From the NCBI GenBank assembly GCA_910583545.1, contig CAJTXM010000002.1, forward strand, positions 62,001-126,000: DNA of 64,000 bases. The letters run 5' to 3'. The first letter of the stretch is position 1; each line of letters starts with the position of its first letter. The stretch is from an uncultured Christensenella sp. (GTDB taxonomy: Bacteria > Bacillota > Clostridia > Christensenellales > Borkfalkiaceae). The position numbers and the translations under genes were made by a program. Shown here piece by piece: positions 1 through 6,858 of this stretch. Under the pieces are notes generated by a model. The model ran no database searches, was not told where the DNA came from, and saw only the letters and a list, made by a program, of their open reading frames with translations.

Positions 1-4
1 TCAT
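1..4 (-). other. Start codon of a gene leaving the left edge
   Basis: An ATG reads leftward from position 4, with AGAGG about six bases upstream as a plausible ribosome binding site. Only four bases of the putative gene are in the window, so nothing can be said about its product. The 90 bases between it and the antiporter stop codon are AT-rich and show no clear terminator or consensus promoter. Confidence 0.3.
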
Positions 5-94
5 TATCAACCTCTTTATCGGCAGTATATATTTTATAATATGTAGTGCCTTATAAATATTGTTGACTATACTATGATTTTTAAACAGTTTAAA

Positions 95-1159
95 TCAATA
101 AATTTTGATTACGTACAGATTAAGGAAAATGAAAAGGTAATACGCGACGAGACAGGAAAGCATAATTACGCCTGCCGTTCTGCCCAAACTTTTCTTTTTT
201 CCGAACGAGCATACAAAGATTATAACTGCTGCCACAAGCGCAACTACTCCGCTGACCAACCCTTCGGTTGAAAACAGCAATCCCGAACTGCCTTTGCAGA
301 CCGCGCCAATTCCGCCTATCAGCAGGATATTCGCGATATTGCTGCCTATAATATTACCCGTTGCAATTCCCACGTCGCCCTTTCTTGCCGCCGAAACCGA
401 AGTTACAAGTTCAGGCAGAGAGGTCCCGAACGCCACTACCGTAAGCGCAACTATTTCAGGCGATATTCCTATCAGATCCTCAGCGATGTATTGCGCCGAG
501 TCAACAACAAGCTGAGCTCCGCCGACAACCATAGCAAGCCCCGCAACGGTAATTATAATCAAAAACCAAACCTTTTCTTTCAGTTCGGAATATTTAAATT
601 TCAGCTTTGCATACCAACCGTTTATTTCAACGGGTTTAGCCGTTTCCACATCTATCGAACAAACCGTATGTGCTTCTTCAAGCTGTAATTTGGATTGCCT
701 GACGGCAAAAACTATATTATATGCCATATAAGCAAAATACAGCAGTAAAAGTATCAAACCTTCCCACCATACAAAAGAACCGCCGAAAAAGCCTAATATC
801 ACAAATAATGCGCTTGTTAAAAGCAGAAACGGCAAATCTATCATTCTCGTAGTTTTTTCTACGGGGAGATTACAGATGACCGCAGAAACGCCGAGAATAA
901 GCAATATATTTATAATATTGCTTCCGAGAATATTTCCGACAATCAGATTACCCGAACCGTTTAACGCATCCATAATGGTCACGGCAGCTTCGGGCGCACT
1001 TGTACCGAGCGCAACTACCGTCACACCTATAATGAAAGTCGACACTTTAAGTTTTTTTGCAATACCGGATGCGCCGTCCACAAAAAAATCGGCGCCTTTC
1101 ACAAGCAAAACAAACCCAACCAAAAGTAGAAATACCTTTAAAATTGCTGTACCTGCCAT
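95..1159 (-). CDS. Calcium/sodium antiporter, CaCA family (YrbG-like)
   Basis: A 354-residue integral membrane antiporter of the Ca2+/cation exchanger superfamily, which extrudes divalent cations in exchange for Na+ or H+. The two inverted halves each carry the family alpha-repeat: GTSAPE in the first half and GTSLPE in the second, each followed by a GNIxGSNI motif. About ten hydrophobic segments are visible, with a hydrophilic loop in the middle. I start it at the ATG at 1159, preceded by GAGAGG. A longer in-frame start at 1195 would lie inside the terminator U-tract of the upstream riboswitch. Control by a manganese riboswitch suggests Mn2+ (or Ca2+) export, but the ion specificity is an inference. 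Confidence 0.9.
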   Translation of the reverse strand: MAGTAILKVFLLLVGFVLLVKGADFFVDGASGIAKKLKVSTFIIGVTVVALGTSAPEAAVTIMDALNGSGNLIVGNILGSNIINILLILGVSAVICNLPVEKTTRMIDLPFLLLTSALFVILGFFGGSFVWWEGLILLLLYFAYMAYNIVFAVRQSKLQLEEAHTVCSIDVETAKPVEINGWYAKLKFKYSELKEKVWFLIIITVAGLAMVVGGAQLVVDSAQYIAEDLIGISPEIVALTVVAFGTSLPELVTSVSAARKGDVGIATGNIIGSNIANILLIGGIGAVCKGSSGLLFSTEGLVSGVVALVAAVIIFVCSFGKKKSLGRTAGVIMLSCLVAYYLFIFLNLYVIKIY

Positions 1160-1193
1160 AATCTGAACCTCTCTATTATATTTGCCGAAAGTC

Positions 1194-1318
1194 AAAAAAA
1201 TAAGACTTCCGACTTAAATTTCTTTAAGTCAAAAGTCTTGTTACCTAAATAAGAGGTGTCAAACTCCGAGCTTTTACGCTGTGATGACGAAGTTTGCCTT
1301 AAACTACTCCCTTTCAAC
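1194..1318 (-). ncRNA. Manganese (yybP-ykoY) riboswitch with terminator
   Basis: The leader RNA carries the conserved GGGAGTAG near its 5' end, a CGTCATCACAG segment in the middle and AACAAGACTTTT at the 3' end, the hallmark blocks of the Mn2+-sensing yybP-ykoY class. The closing stem P1 pairs 1318-1311 with 1235-1228. The 3' strand of P1 lies inside the arm of a terminator hairpin (1239-1202) followed by seven U residues, so aptamer and terminator exclude each other. Known members turn genes on when Mn2+ binds. The downstream cation antiporter is a classic target. Confidence 0.9.
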
Positions 1319-1324
1319 ACGGGT

Positions 1325-1353
1325 ATTATAACAACTTACTTTTTGCCTGTCAA
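1325..1353 (-). promoter_or_regulatory. Consensus sigma-A promoter of the Mn riboswitch
   Basis: TTGACA at 1353-1348, a 17-bp spacer and TATAAT at 1330-1325 match the vegetative consensus perfectly. The predicted transcription start near 1318 coincides with the 5' strand of riboswitch stem P1. The promoter sits inside the last codons of nnrD. Confidence 0.85.
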
Positions 1354-2223
1354 ACGTTTTACCGCAAAATGTAAATTATTTAAAATATCTTGCGAAGTTG
1401 CGCAATAGTCCGTCTTTTGTTCAGAGCTTATCTCTGCGGAAACACCGAGCGTATATGCCGAACATACCGCCGAATCGAAAGCCGACAAACCTCTCGCCGC
1501 GCTGCCTGCCATATAGCCGGACAGCATATCTCCGCTTCCACCCTTTGCAAGCGCTGTGCTTCCGCGGGTGATTATTACGGTTTCATATCCGTCCGTTACT
1601 ATGCTAAAAGCGCCTTTCAAAAGTAAAGTTACTTTATATTTTTTTGCAAACTCTTCCGATTTCAATATGGGCTTTTCTAAAATTTCGTCAACACCTTTAT
1701 TCAGAAGACTTGAAAATTCTTTCGGATGCGGAGTCAGAATAATTCTGCATTTACTGCCGTATAAAACGTCTGTGCCGTACTGCGCGATACTGTTTAATCC
1801 GTCGGCATCGATTATCAGAATACCCGTAAACTTTTGCGTGATATTCCCTATTTGTTCATAGAGTTCTTTGCTTACCCCGCTTCCCATACCTATCGCTATT
1901 GCCTGCGATCGATAATCTATCTCGTCTGATAATATAACAGACGGATATCGTGCGGCAAGTACAAGTTTTACGCTCTCATCGCAAGTTAGTTTGACGTATC
2001 CGCAACCAGATTGTAAAGCCGATGACACGGCGAGCGCCGCGGCACCAGGATATCTTTTACTGCCTGCAATTAAATTTGCACTGCCGTAATCGCCTTTATT
2101 CGTGTTCCGGACTCTTTCGGGATAAAACTTTTTTACGTCTCCGTCGCAGATCACCGTTTGTCCGTTGTAATCGCGTATTATGCTTTTAAGCTCTTTATCA
2201 CTAATATTATATTCACAGTTCAT
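1336..2223 (-). CDS. nnrD: ADP/ATP-dependent NAD(P)H-hydrate dehydratase
   Basis: A 295-residue ribokinase-fold enzyme that repairs hydrated NADH and NADPH (S-NAD(P)HX) back to the active cofactor, using ADP or ATP. Family motifs are visible: KGDYGSANLIAGS near residue 45, IDADGLN near 137, LTPHPKEFS near 160, and the nucleotide-binding AKGGSGDMLSG near 230. Only the dehydratase domain is present; the N-terminal epimerase domain found in many bacterial fusions (NnrE) is missing here. The start codon overlaps the birA stop by four bases (ATGA), so the two are probably translationally coupled at the end of the tyrS-to-nnrD gene run. Confidence 0.88.
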   Translation of the reverse strand: MNCEYNISDKELKSIIRDYNGQTVICDGDVKKFYPERVRNTNKGDYGSANLIAGSKRYPGAAALAVSSALQSGCGYVKLTCDESVKLVLAARYPSVILSDEIDYRSQAIAIGMGSGVSKELYEQIGNITQKFTGILIIDADGLNSIAQYGTDVLYGSKCRIILTPHPKEFSSLLNKGVDEILEKPILKSEEFAKKYKVTLLLKGAFSIVTDGYETVIITRGSTALAKGGSGDMLSGYMAGSAARGLSAFDSAVCSAYTLGVSAEISSEQKTDYCATSQDILNNLHFAVKRLTGKK

Positions 2224-2897
2224 AAAATAAGCGACACCTCTGCGGAACTTATTTTTTTCAGACTTCCTCCTATTATGCAGGTTAGTCTGCCGTCGGTATC
2301 TACGTCAACAGCAAAAGCCGTATTTTCTCCGTCCGCTGTTCTTACTATAACTTCTTTACCGAACCAGTCGATATAACTTTTATATTCCTGCAAACTGAAT
2401 TTTTTATTAAGATTACTTATAAGCACTTTTTTAACTTCGCTTAAACTAATTTCCTTACCGGTTTCGCAGGATAAAGTAGTTGCAATTTGCTTTAATCCGT
2501 CCGGCAGTCTATTGTTGACGTTTAGACCAATTCCGACAATCGAGCTTGACACAAAACTTCCCGAAAACGTATTTTCGATAAGCGTTCCGCAAATTTTCTT
2601 TCCGTTTACCAAAACGTCGTTTGCCCAACGGATTACGGGTTTCAAGTTAAAATATTCAACGGTTTTACAAACGGCAGTACAAGCGTTAGTCATTATTGAA
2701 AAAGCGTTTACCGATTCAAGCTTGTGAGGTTTGCGCAATACAGACAAATAAAGTCCGCCTTCCTCCGAAGAAAAACTTCTGCCTTTCGTACCTCTGCCGA
2801 CAGTCTGCGTTTTTGCAATAACAATATACGAGCCTACGTTATTGCGTTTGCAGAATTCGTTTGTAGAATCGATTTTGTCGAGTTCAATAATCTTCAT
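2220..2897 (-). CDS. birA: Biotin--[acetyl-CoA-carboxylase] ligase (monofunctional)
   Basis: A 225-residue biotin protein ligase that adenylates biotin and attaches it to the biotin carrier domain of carboxylases. The N-terminal DSTN motif, the biotinoyl-AMP loop written here as GRGTKGR (usual form GRGRxGR), the RWANDV block and the GIGLNVN motif are all visible. It lacks the N-terminal DNA-binding domain of bifunctional BirA, so it should act only as an enzyme. Its start lies 14 bases inside the end of recX, and its stop overlaps the nnrD start, so it sits in the middle of a tight operon. Confidence 0.9.
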   Translation of the reverse strand: MKIIELDKIDSTNEFCKRNNVGSYIVIAKTQTVGRGTKGRSFSSEEGGLYLSVLRKPHKLESVNAFSIMTNACTAVCKTVEYFNLKPVIRWANDVLVNGKKICGTLIENTFSGSFVSSSIVGIGLNVNNRLPDGLKQIATTLSCETGKEISLSEVKKVLISNLNKKFSLQEYKSYIDWFGKEVIVRTADGENTAFAVDVDTDGRLTCIIGGSLKKISSAEVSLIL

Positions 2898-3501
2898 TAT
2901 CTTGTGCTAACTTTTCCGTTGCGCTATGCGCAGTGTCATAACTGAATCCCTTTGAAAGCAAATATTTGCAACCTTTCAGAATATTTGCCTTGTTCATTTC
3001 TTTGCCTCGCAAATATTTTTGCAAGACAGCATACGCTTCGTCGGCATCTTCTTCAAACTCTTGCAACACGCTGTCAATAGCTTCGCATTTTGCTTTTCGT
3101 TTAATCAGATCAGCTTCTATCGCTCTTCTGCCTTTGCCGTTCACACTGTTTATATACGCCCTGCAATAAGCAAAGTCATCGATAAATTTATAATAATTCA
3201 ATTTTTCGAGAACGTAGTCTATAACCGCCTGAGTATATCCTTTTTTAACAAGAAAATCATACATCTGTCTTTCGGTTTTCATTGTTGCGGAAAGATGCGT
3301 CATTGCTTTATCTACTGCCTGACTTTTTTCGGTTTCAAGCTGAATTTCATCCAGCTTTTCCTTGTCGATGTGCATTCCTGCTTTTAAATGATATTTAATC
3401 GCGACCTCAAGTTTAATTCCGCAATAAAATCTTCCGTCAATGTAAACATTACAGCGGTTTTTATCCTTAACCTGAGGTTCGATAGAAGTAATTTCCGACA
3501 T
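2884..3501 (-). CDS. recX: Regulatory protein RecX
   Basis: A 205-residue RecX protein, which binds RecA filaments and limits recombinase activity. It has the family architecture of repeated three-helix units: the block with MTERQMYDFLVKKGY-like spacing near residue 75, DDFAYCRAYINS near 110, GRRAIEADLIKRK near 125, and a C-terminal repeat with LLSKGFSYD. Acidic and basic helices alternate as expected. recA is not in the window. No clear ribosome binding site precedes the ATG at 3501, and the 46 bases between it and yigZ are AT-rich without a convincing terminator. Confidence 0.87.
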   Translation of the reverse strand: MSEITSIEPQVKDKNRCNVYIDGRFYCGIKLEVAIKYHLKAGMHIDKEKLDEIQLETEKSQAVDKAMTHLSATMKTERQMYDFLVKKGYTQAVIDYVLEKLNYYKFIDDFAYCRAYINSVNGKGRRAIEADLIKRKAKCEAIDSVLQEFEEDADEAYAVLQKYLRGKEMNKANILKGCKYLLSKGFSYDTAHSATEKLAQDNEDY

Positions 3502-3547
3502 AATTCAAATTTACAGATAATTTATTTTTTTTATAAAAGCTTTTTTG

Positions 3548-4174
3548 TTAAGATATTTTAAACGGGAAATAGTATTCCTTTAATTTTTTAATAGTCACCT
3601 TACCGTTTAATCTGTTTATAAGGCTTAAGTTTATCTCCTGTTCTTGCGACTTTTTGACTGCGACGACAAACGTAACGTCATTTTCATATCGGCTTTCGAT
3701 AATATCGGCGGACTTTTCCGAAAAAAAACGAAAAAATAAATCTACGCTCTGATAAGCGACGGTATATTCCGACTGCGAACACATTTCATACAAAACTTTC
3801 TGCGTCGCGTCCAGATTTTCGGAAGCACAACCCGAATACGCCCGTACAAGTCCGCCTGCGCCTAATTTTATACCGCCGAAATAGCGGGTGACGACAACAG
3901 CAGTTTCATATAATTTCTTGTTTCTGATTACGTCCAATATGGGCATACCGGCAGTGCCCGACGGCTCGCCGTCGTCGGAAAAGCGCAAACAATTGCCCAG
4001 TCTGTCTGCAACGTAAGCATAACAGTTATGAGTTGCGTCGGCATATTTTTTCCTCATTTCTGCAATAAAATTCTGAGCCTCTTCTTCACTTGAAATATGT
4101 CTCGCCGTTGTTATAAACTGAGATTTCTCAATTGTTTTTCGTGTCCGGCACTCGCCGTTTACCGATAAATACAT
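3548..4174 (-). CDS. YigZ family protein (UPF0029/IMPACT)
   Basis: A 208-residue member of the YigZ/IMPACT family, of uncertain biochemical role. The family signature is clear in the first half: KKYADATHNCYAY followed by SDDGEPSGTAGMPIL, then VVVTRYFGGIKLGAGGLVRAY. The C-terminal part resembles the smaller DUF1949 ferredoxin-like domain, with beta-rich segments such as YTVAYQSVDLFFRFF. It follows the P-loop kinase by two bases and precedes recX, in the run downstream of tyrS. No strong Shine-Dalgarno is visible, suggesting translational coupling. Confidence 0.88.
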   Translation of the reverse strand: MYLSVNGECRTRKTIEKSQFITTARHISSEEEAQNFIAEMRKKYADATHNCYAYVADRLGNCLRFSDDGEPSGTAGMPILDVIRNKKLYETAVVVTRYFGGIKLGAGGLVRAYSGCASENLDATQKVLYEMCSQSEYTVAYQSVDLFFRFFSEKSADIIESRYENDVTFVVAVKKSQEQEINLSLINRLNGKVTIKKLKEYYFPFKIS

Positions 4175-4176
4175 AA

Positions 4177-4677
4177 TTATAATGAACTAAGGTGTTTTAT
4201 TAGTTGCCTGCGGTTTTTAAAAACATATTTTTTACCGGACGCTTTCTCAAATAAATTTTTAACAATTTTTCGTCTTTTTCGGGTTCGCCCAGCAAATAGA
4301 AGCCAAAAGATAAATTCCGCATCAAGTTTTTCGGGACACGGACAATCTGGACGCACTGTACCTTTATTCTCTTTAAATCGCTTCACCGCCTGCTTAAAAC
4401 AAACGAAACGGTTATAATTAAAAAAATAAACTTTATCGCATTCGGTAAATCTGTCAAGACAAATTTTGGCGTAATTCCCTTCTATAATCCAACCGTCTGA
4501 ATTTTCGCTCATAAATTTACGTACTATGTCGCTCTGCTCTTCGCGCGAACGGTACTGCCAGTTACCGTACCAAAACGTTGCATCCATGTGCAACACAGGC
4601 AAAGCATATTTTTCGCCGAGCAAATCCGCAAGCGTCGATTTCCCCGAACCGCTATACCCGATTATACAAATTTTCAT
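4177..4677 (-). CDS. P-loop nucleotide kinase, FlaR/adenylate-kinase-like
   Basis: A 166-residue P-loop protein of the type often annotated as DNA topology modulation protein FlaR or adenylate-kinase-like. The Walker A motif GYSGSGKST occupies residues 7-15, followed by LHMDATFWYGNW and GWIIEGNYAKI, blocks typical of this family. The C-terminal third is very basic (RTRKRRKIVKN). The substrate is unknown, and the FlaR name is historical rather than functional. The ATG overlaps the tyrS stop by one base (TGATG), so it is very likely cotranslated with tyrS. Confidence 0.8.
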   Translation of the reverse strand: MKICIIGYSGSGKSTLADLLGEKYALPVLHMDATFWYGNWQYRSREEQSDIVRKFMSENSDGWIIEGNYAKICLDRFTECDKVYFFNYNRFVCFKQAVKRFKENKGTVRPDCPCPEKLDAEFIFWLLFAGRTRKRRKIVKNLFEKASGKKYVFKNRRQLIKHLSSL

Positions 4678-5867
4678 CAGTCAAAAATAATTTTAACGTG
4701 AACCTTTTTACCCTTGTGGATTATATCGCCGTTTTTTACTGTTTCGTTTATGTCTGTAACTTTATTGTCGTTCAGAGAAACTCCGCCCTGCTGAATAAGC
4801 CTGCGCGCTTCACCGTTGGACGAACATATATCTGCCGATACAAGTACCGAAATTATAGTGGCAGTATCTGCGCTTATATGCTTTTCAGGCATTTCACCGT
4901 CACCGCCGAACGCCGCGCGAGCCTGAGACTGCGCCTCTTCGGCTTTTTTCTCGCCGTGAACAAGTTTTGTAAGCTCGTAAGCAAGTACTTCCTTTGCCCT
5001 GTTCATACGCTCGTCTTTAAATTTTACAAGATCAGAAATTTCTTCAAGCGGAAGGAATGTCAACAGTTTGAGACACTTTTCCACGTCTGCATCTGCAGTG
5101 TTGCGCCAGTACTGATAAAATTCGTAGGGACTTGTCTTACTCTCGTCAAGCCAGACGGCGCCTTTTTCGGTTTTGCCCATCTTTTTCCCTTCGCTTGTCG
5201 TAAGCAAAGTAAAAGTCATAGCATAGGCAGGTTTTTTCTCTTTTACTCTTATCAGATTTGCACCAGCCAAAATATTAGACCACTGGTCGTCTCCGCCAAG
5301 CTCTAATTTACAGCCGTAATCGTTAAACAGCCTTAAAAAGTCGTAGCCCTGCATCAGCATATAATTGAATTCAAGGAAAGAAAGTCCACGCTCAAGCCTT
5401 GTTTCAAAGCATTTTGCCCTAAGCATTTCGTTGACGGAAAAATGAACGCCGATATCCCTTATAAAATCAACGTAGTTCAGATTTAAAAGCCAGTCGGCAT
5501 TGTTGACGATTATTGCGCCGTTCTTTCCCTCGAAGCTTATAAATTTCGACATTTGTTTTTTAAAACATTCGACGTGATAATTTATAGTTTCTTTTGTCAT
5601 CATTTTGCGCATATCGGTTTTGCCTGAAGGGTCGCCTATCATAGCCGTACCTCCGCCTATTAAAATAACGGGGCGGTGTCCTGCGTCCTGCATATGCTTT
5701 ATAGCGATAAGCTGCATAAAGTGACCGATATGCAAACTGTCTGCCGTAGGATCGAAACCGGTATAAAAAGTTACGCTCTCTTCGCCTAAAAGCTTATATA
5801 AATCGTCTTCAAAAACAGTCTGCTTGACAAACCCCCTTTCTCTGAGGGTATCCATTACGTTTTTCAT
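4677..5867 (-). CDS. tyrS: Tyrosine--tRNA ligase
   Basis: A 396-residue class I tyrosyl-tRNA synthetase that charges tRNA-Tyr. The HIGH motif is HIGH at 46-49, and the second class I signature is KMGKT at 229-233. The GDPSGKTDMR block is near 78-87, GYDFLRLF near 174 and GGDDQWSN near 191. The last roughly 65 residues form an S4-like RNA-binding domain. AAGGAG precedes the ATG. It is unusual in having an apparent Tyr-codon attenuator upstream rather than a T-box, plus a second promoter just before the gene. It is followed without a gap by the P-loop kinase gene. Confidence 0.96.
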   Translation of the reverse strand: MKNVMDTLRERGFVKQTVFEDDLYKLLGEESVTFYTGFDPTADSLHIGHFMQLIAIKHMQDAGHRPVILIGGGTAMIGDPSGKTDMRKMMTKETINYHVECFKKQMSKFISFEGKNGAIIVNNADWLLNLNYVDFIRDIGVHFSVNEMLRAKCFETRLERGLSFLEFNYMLMQGYDFLRLFNDYGCKLELGGDDQWSNILAGANLIRVKEKKPAYAMTFTLLTTSEGKKMGKTEKGAVWLDESKTSPYEFYQYWRNTADADVEKCLKLLTFLPLEEISDLVKFKDERMNRAKEVLAYELTKLVHGEKKAEEAQSQARAAFGGDGEMPEKHISADTATIISVLVSADICSSNGEARRLIQQGGVSLNDNKVTDINETVKNGDIIHKGKKVHVKIIFD

Positions 5868-5885
5868 AAAAACTCCTTTTGATTA

Positions 5886-5914
5886 ATTTTAACACTATTA
5901 GAAAAATATTGCAA
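5886..5914 (-). promoter_or_regulatory. Proximal tyrS promoter P2
   Basis: TTGCAA at 5914-5909, a 17-bp spacer and an extended TGT-TAAAAT at 5891-5886 form a reasonable sigma-A promoter between the leader terminator and tyrS. It would give an untranslated leader of only about ten bases and attenuator-independent expression. Confidence 0.55.
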
Positions 5915-5916
5915 AT

Positions 5917-5979
5917 AAAAAAGCGGTTTACCCCGTGGATAAACCGCCGTTATTTAAAATATATTACACGGTTTTATCC
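5917..5979 (-). terminator. tyrS leader terminator/antiterminator
   Basis: The terminator pairs GCGGTTTA (5946-5939) with TAAACCGC (5930-5923) and ends in six U. Its 5' arm can instead pair, as CGGTTTATCC (5945-5936), with the upstream GGATAAAACCG around 5979-5968, with one bulged A, giving an antiterminator. That same upstream strand can also pair with ACGGTTTAT at 6035-6027. Three mutually exclusive pairings are the layout of a classical attenuator. Confidence 0.7.
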
Positions 5980-6057
5980 CACGCTTAAAGACGTATTGCA
6001 GTAATAGCAATACGAATATCCGCCGAATAAACCGTTTTCATAAGCAAAATTTTTCAT
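5974..6057 (-). CDS. Tyr-rich leader peptide of tyrS (candidate)
   Basis: A 27-codon reading frame from ATG at 6057 to TAA at 5974 encodes five tyrosines (positions 6, 14, 16, 18, 19), including the run YSYCYYC. No Shine-Dalgarno is visible; the promoter upstream predicts transcription starting at or within a base or two of the ATG, so it would be a leaderless start. The stop codon lies in the strand that would form the antiterminator. A ribosome stalled at the Tyr cluster would cover the upstream competitor and favour antitermination. A ribosome reaching the stop would cover the antiterminator strand and favour termination. The role is inferred from this geometry. It could instead be a short independent peptide or RNA gene. 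Confidence 0.6.
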   Translation of the reverse strand: MKNFAYENGLFGGYSYCYYCNTSLSVG

Positions 6058-6063
6058 ACAGTC

Positions 6064-6092
6064 AATATAGCACAGTTGAAACTATTAGTCAA
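6064..6092 (-). promoter_or_regulatory. Promoter P1 of the tyrS leader
   Basis: TTGACT at 6092-6087, a 17-bp spacer and an extended TGC-TATATT (-10 at 6069-6064) make a strong sigma-A promoter. A second TTGACT overlaps it at 6097-6092 but would be 22 bp from the -10. The promoter starts at the end of sigK, making the leader transcript independent of sigK. Confidence 0.75.
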
Positions 6093-6093
6093 G

Positions 6094-6798
6094 TCAATCG
6101 TTAAAAAAATCTTCTTTGTTCAAATAGTCTCTCGCTTTTTCGATAGCCTTCTTTTCTATCCGTGAAATATACGACCGCGAAATTCCAAGTTTTTTGGCAA
6201 CCTCGCGCTGAGGAAGCGCAACACCGTCCTCTAAACCGTACCTCATTGAAAGAATTTCAAATTCTCTTTCGTTCAAAAATTTTTTCAACGAAGCGACAAA
6301 TTTTTCACGCTGAATACTTTTTTCAACCTGCGCAAAAACGCTATCCTCTTTTTCCGAAAGCAAATCTATGAGCGTAAGTTCGTTTCCGTCCTTATCGACT
6401 CCTACTGGATCTGAAAGCGACACGCTGTTTTTATGCTTTTTACCTGCTCGGAGAAGCATAAGTATTTCGTTTTCTATACAGCGCGCCGTATAGGTTGCAA
6501 GCTGTGTTCCCTTTCCTTCCTGAAACGTATTAATAGCTTTAATCAGCCCTATCGAGCCGACCGAAAGCAAATCGTCTGTTTCGGCTGCGCCCGTATATTT
6601 TTTTACGATGTGGGCGACAAGACGCATATTGTGGCGGACAAGCATATTTTTAGCTTCCTGATCGCCCTGTTTTGCAAGAGCCAGATACTTCTTTTCATCC
6701 TCTGCGGAAAGTGGCTTCGGAAAATTACCGTCATCCTTGACTACGCCGGTAAAAAAGAATATTCTGCCGAATAAAACGTTAAGAAAATCAAAAAACAT
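6094..6798 (-). CDS. sigK: Sporulation sigma factor SigK
   Basis: A 234-residue sigma-70 family factor of the SigE/SigK type; it directs late mother-cell transcription during sporulation. A short hydrophobic N-terminal stretch (about 20 residues) resembles the pro-sequence of SigK. The core shows the region 2 signature HNMRLVAHIVKKYTG, DDLLSVGSIGLIKAI and TYTARCIENEILMLLR, then the region 4 helix-turn-helix REVAKKLGISRSYISRIEKKA. The FPKPLS segment near residue 28 also matches SigK. The gene is uninterrupted, with no skin-like element. AGGGG precedes the ATG. A SigE-like promoter lies upstream, as expected for sigK. SigE itself is a less likely assignment. Confidence 0.87.
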   Translation of the reverse strand: MFFDFLNVLFGRIFFFTGVVKDDGNFPKPLSAEDEKKYLALAKQGDQEAKNMLVRHNMRLVAHIVKKYTGAAETDDLLSVGSIGLIKAINTFQEGKGTQLATYTARCIENEILMLLRAGKKHKNSVSLSDPVGVDKDGNELTLIDLLSEKEDSVFAQVEKSIQREKFVASLKKFLNEREFEILSMRYGLEDGVALPQREVAKKLGISRSYISRIEKKAIEKARDYLNKEDFFND

Positions 6799-6817
6799 AC
6801 TATACCCCTAAGGATAA

Positions 6818-6845
6818 TGTATGTTTTCGACAGTTTGTACTATGA
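6818..6845 (-). promoter_or_regulatory. SigE-like promoter of sigK
   Basis: CATACA at 6823-6818, 15 bases downstream of TCATAGT at 6845-6839, resembles the sigma-E promoter consensus (ATATT-like -35, CATACA -10). In Bacillus subtilis sigK is transcribed by sigma-E, so the match is biologically sensible, but it rests on short motifs. Confidence 0.5.
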
Positions 6846-6858
6846 TAATAAAATTAAA

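Noticed and set aside
2221..2897. BirA as a transcription repressor
   Set aside because: The protein begins directly with the catalytic domain and lacks the winged helix, so it cannot be the bifunctional form.
5988..6042. A second short frame in the tyrS leader, ATG at 6041, 18 codons
   Set aside because: It contains only one Tyr and no ribosome binding site, and its stop does not fall in a regulatory strand. It is likely a shadow frame.
5917..6057. A T-box leader before tyrS
   Set aside because: The GTGGGATAAAACCGTG stretch looks slightly like a T-box core, but the GGTGGNACC consensus is broken and there is no Stem I with a specifier loop. The Tyr-rich frame explains the same bases better.
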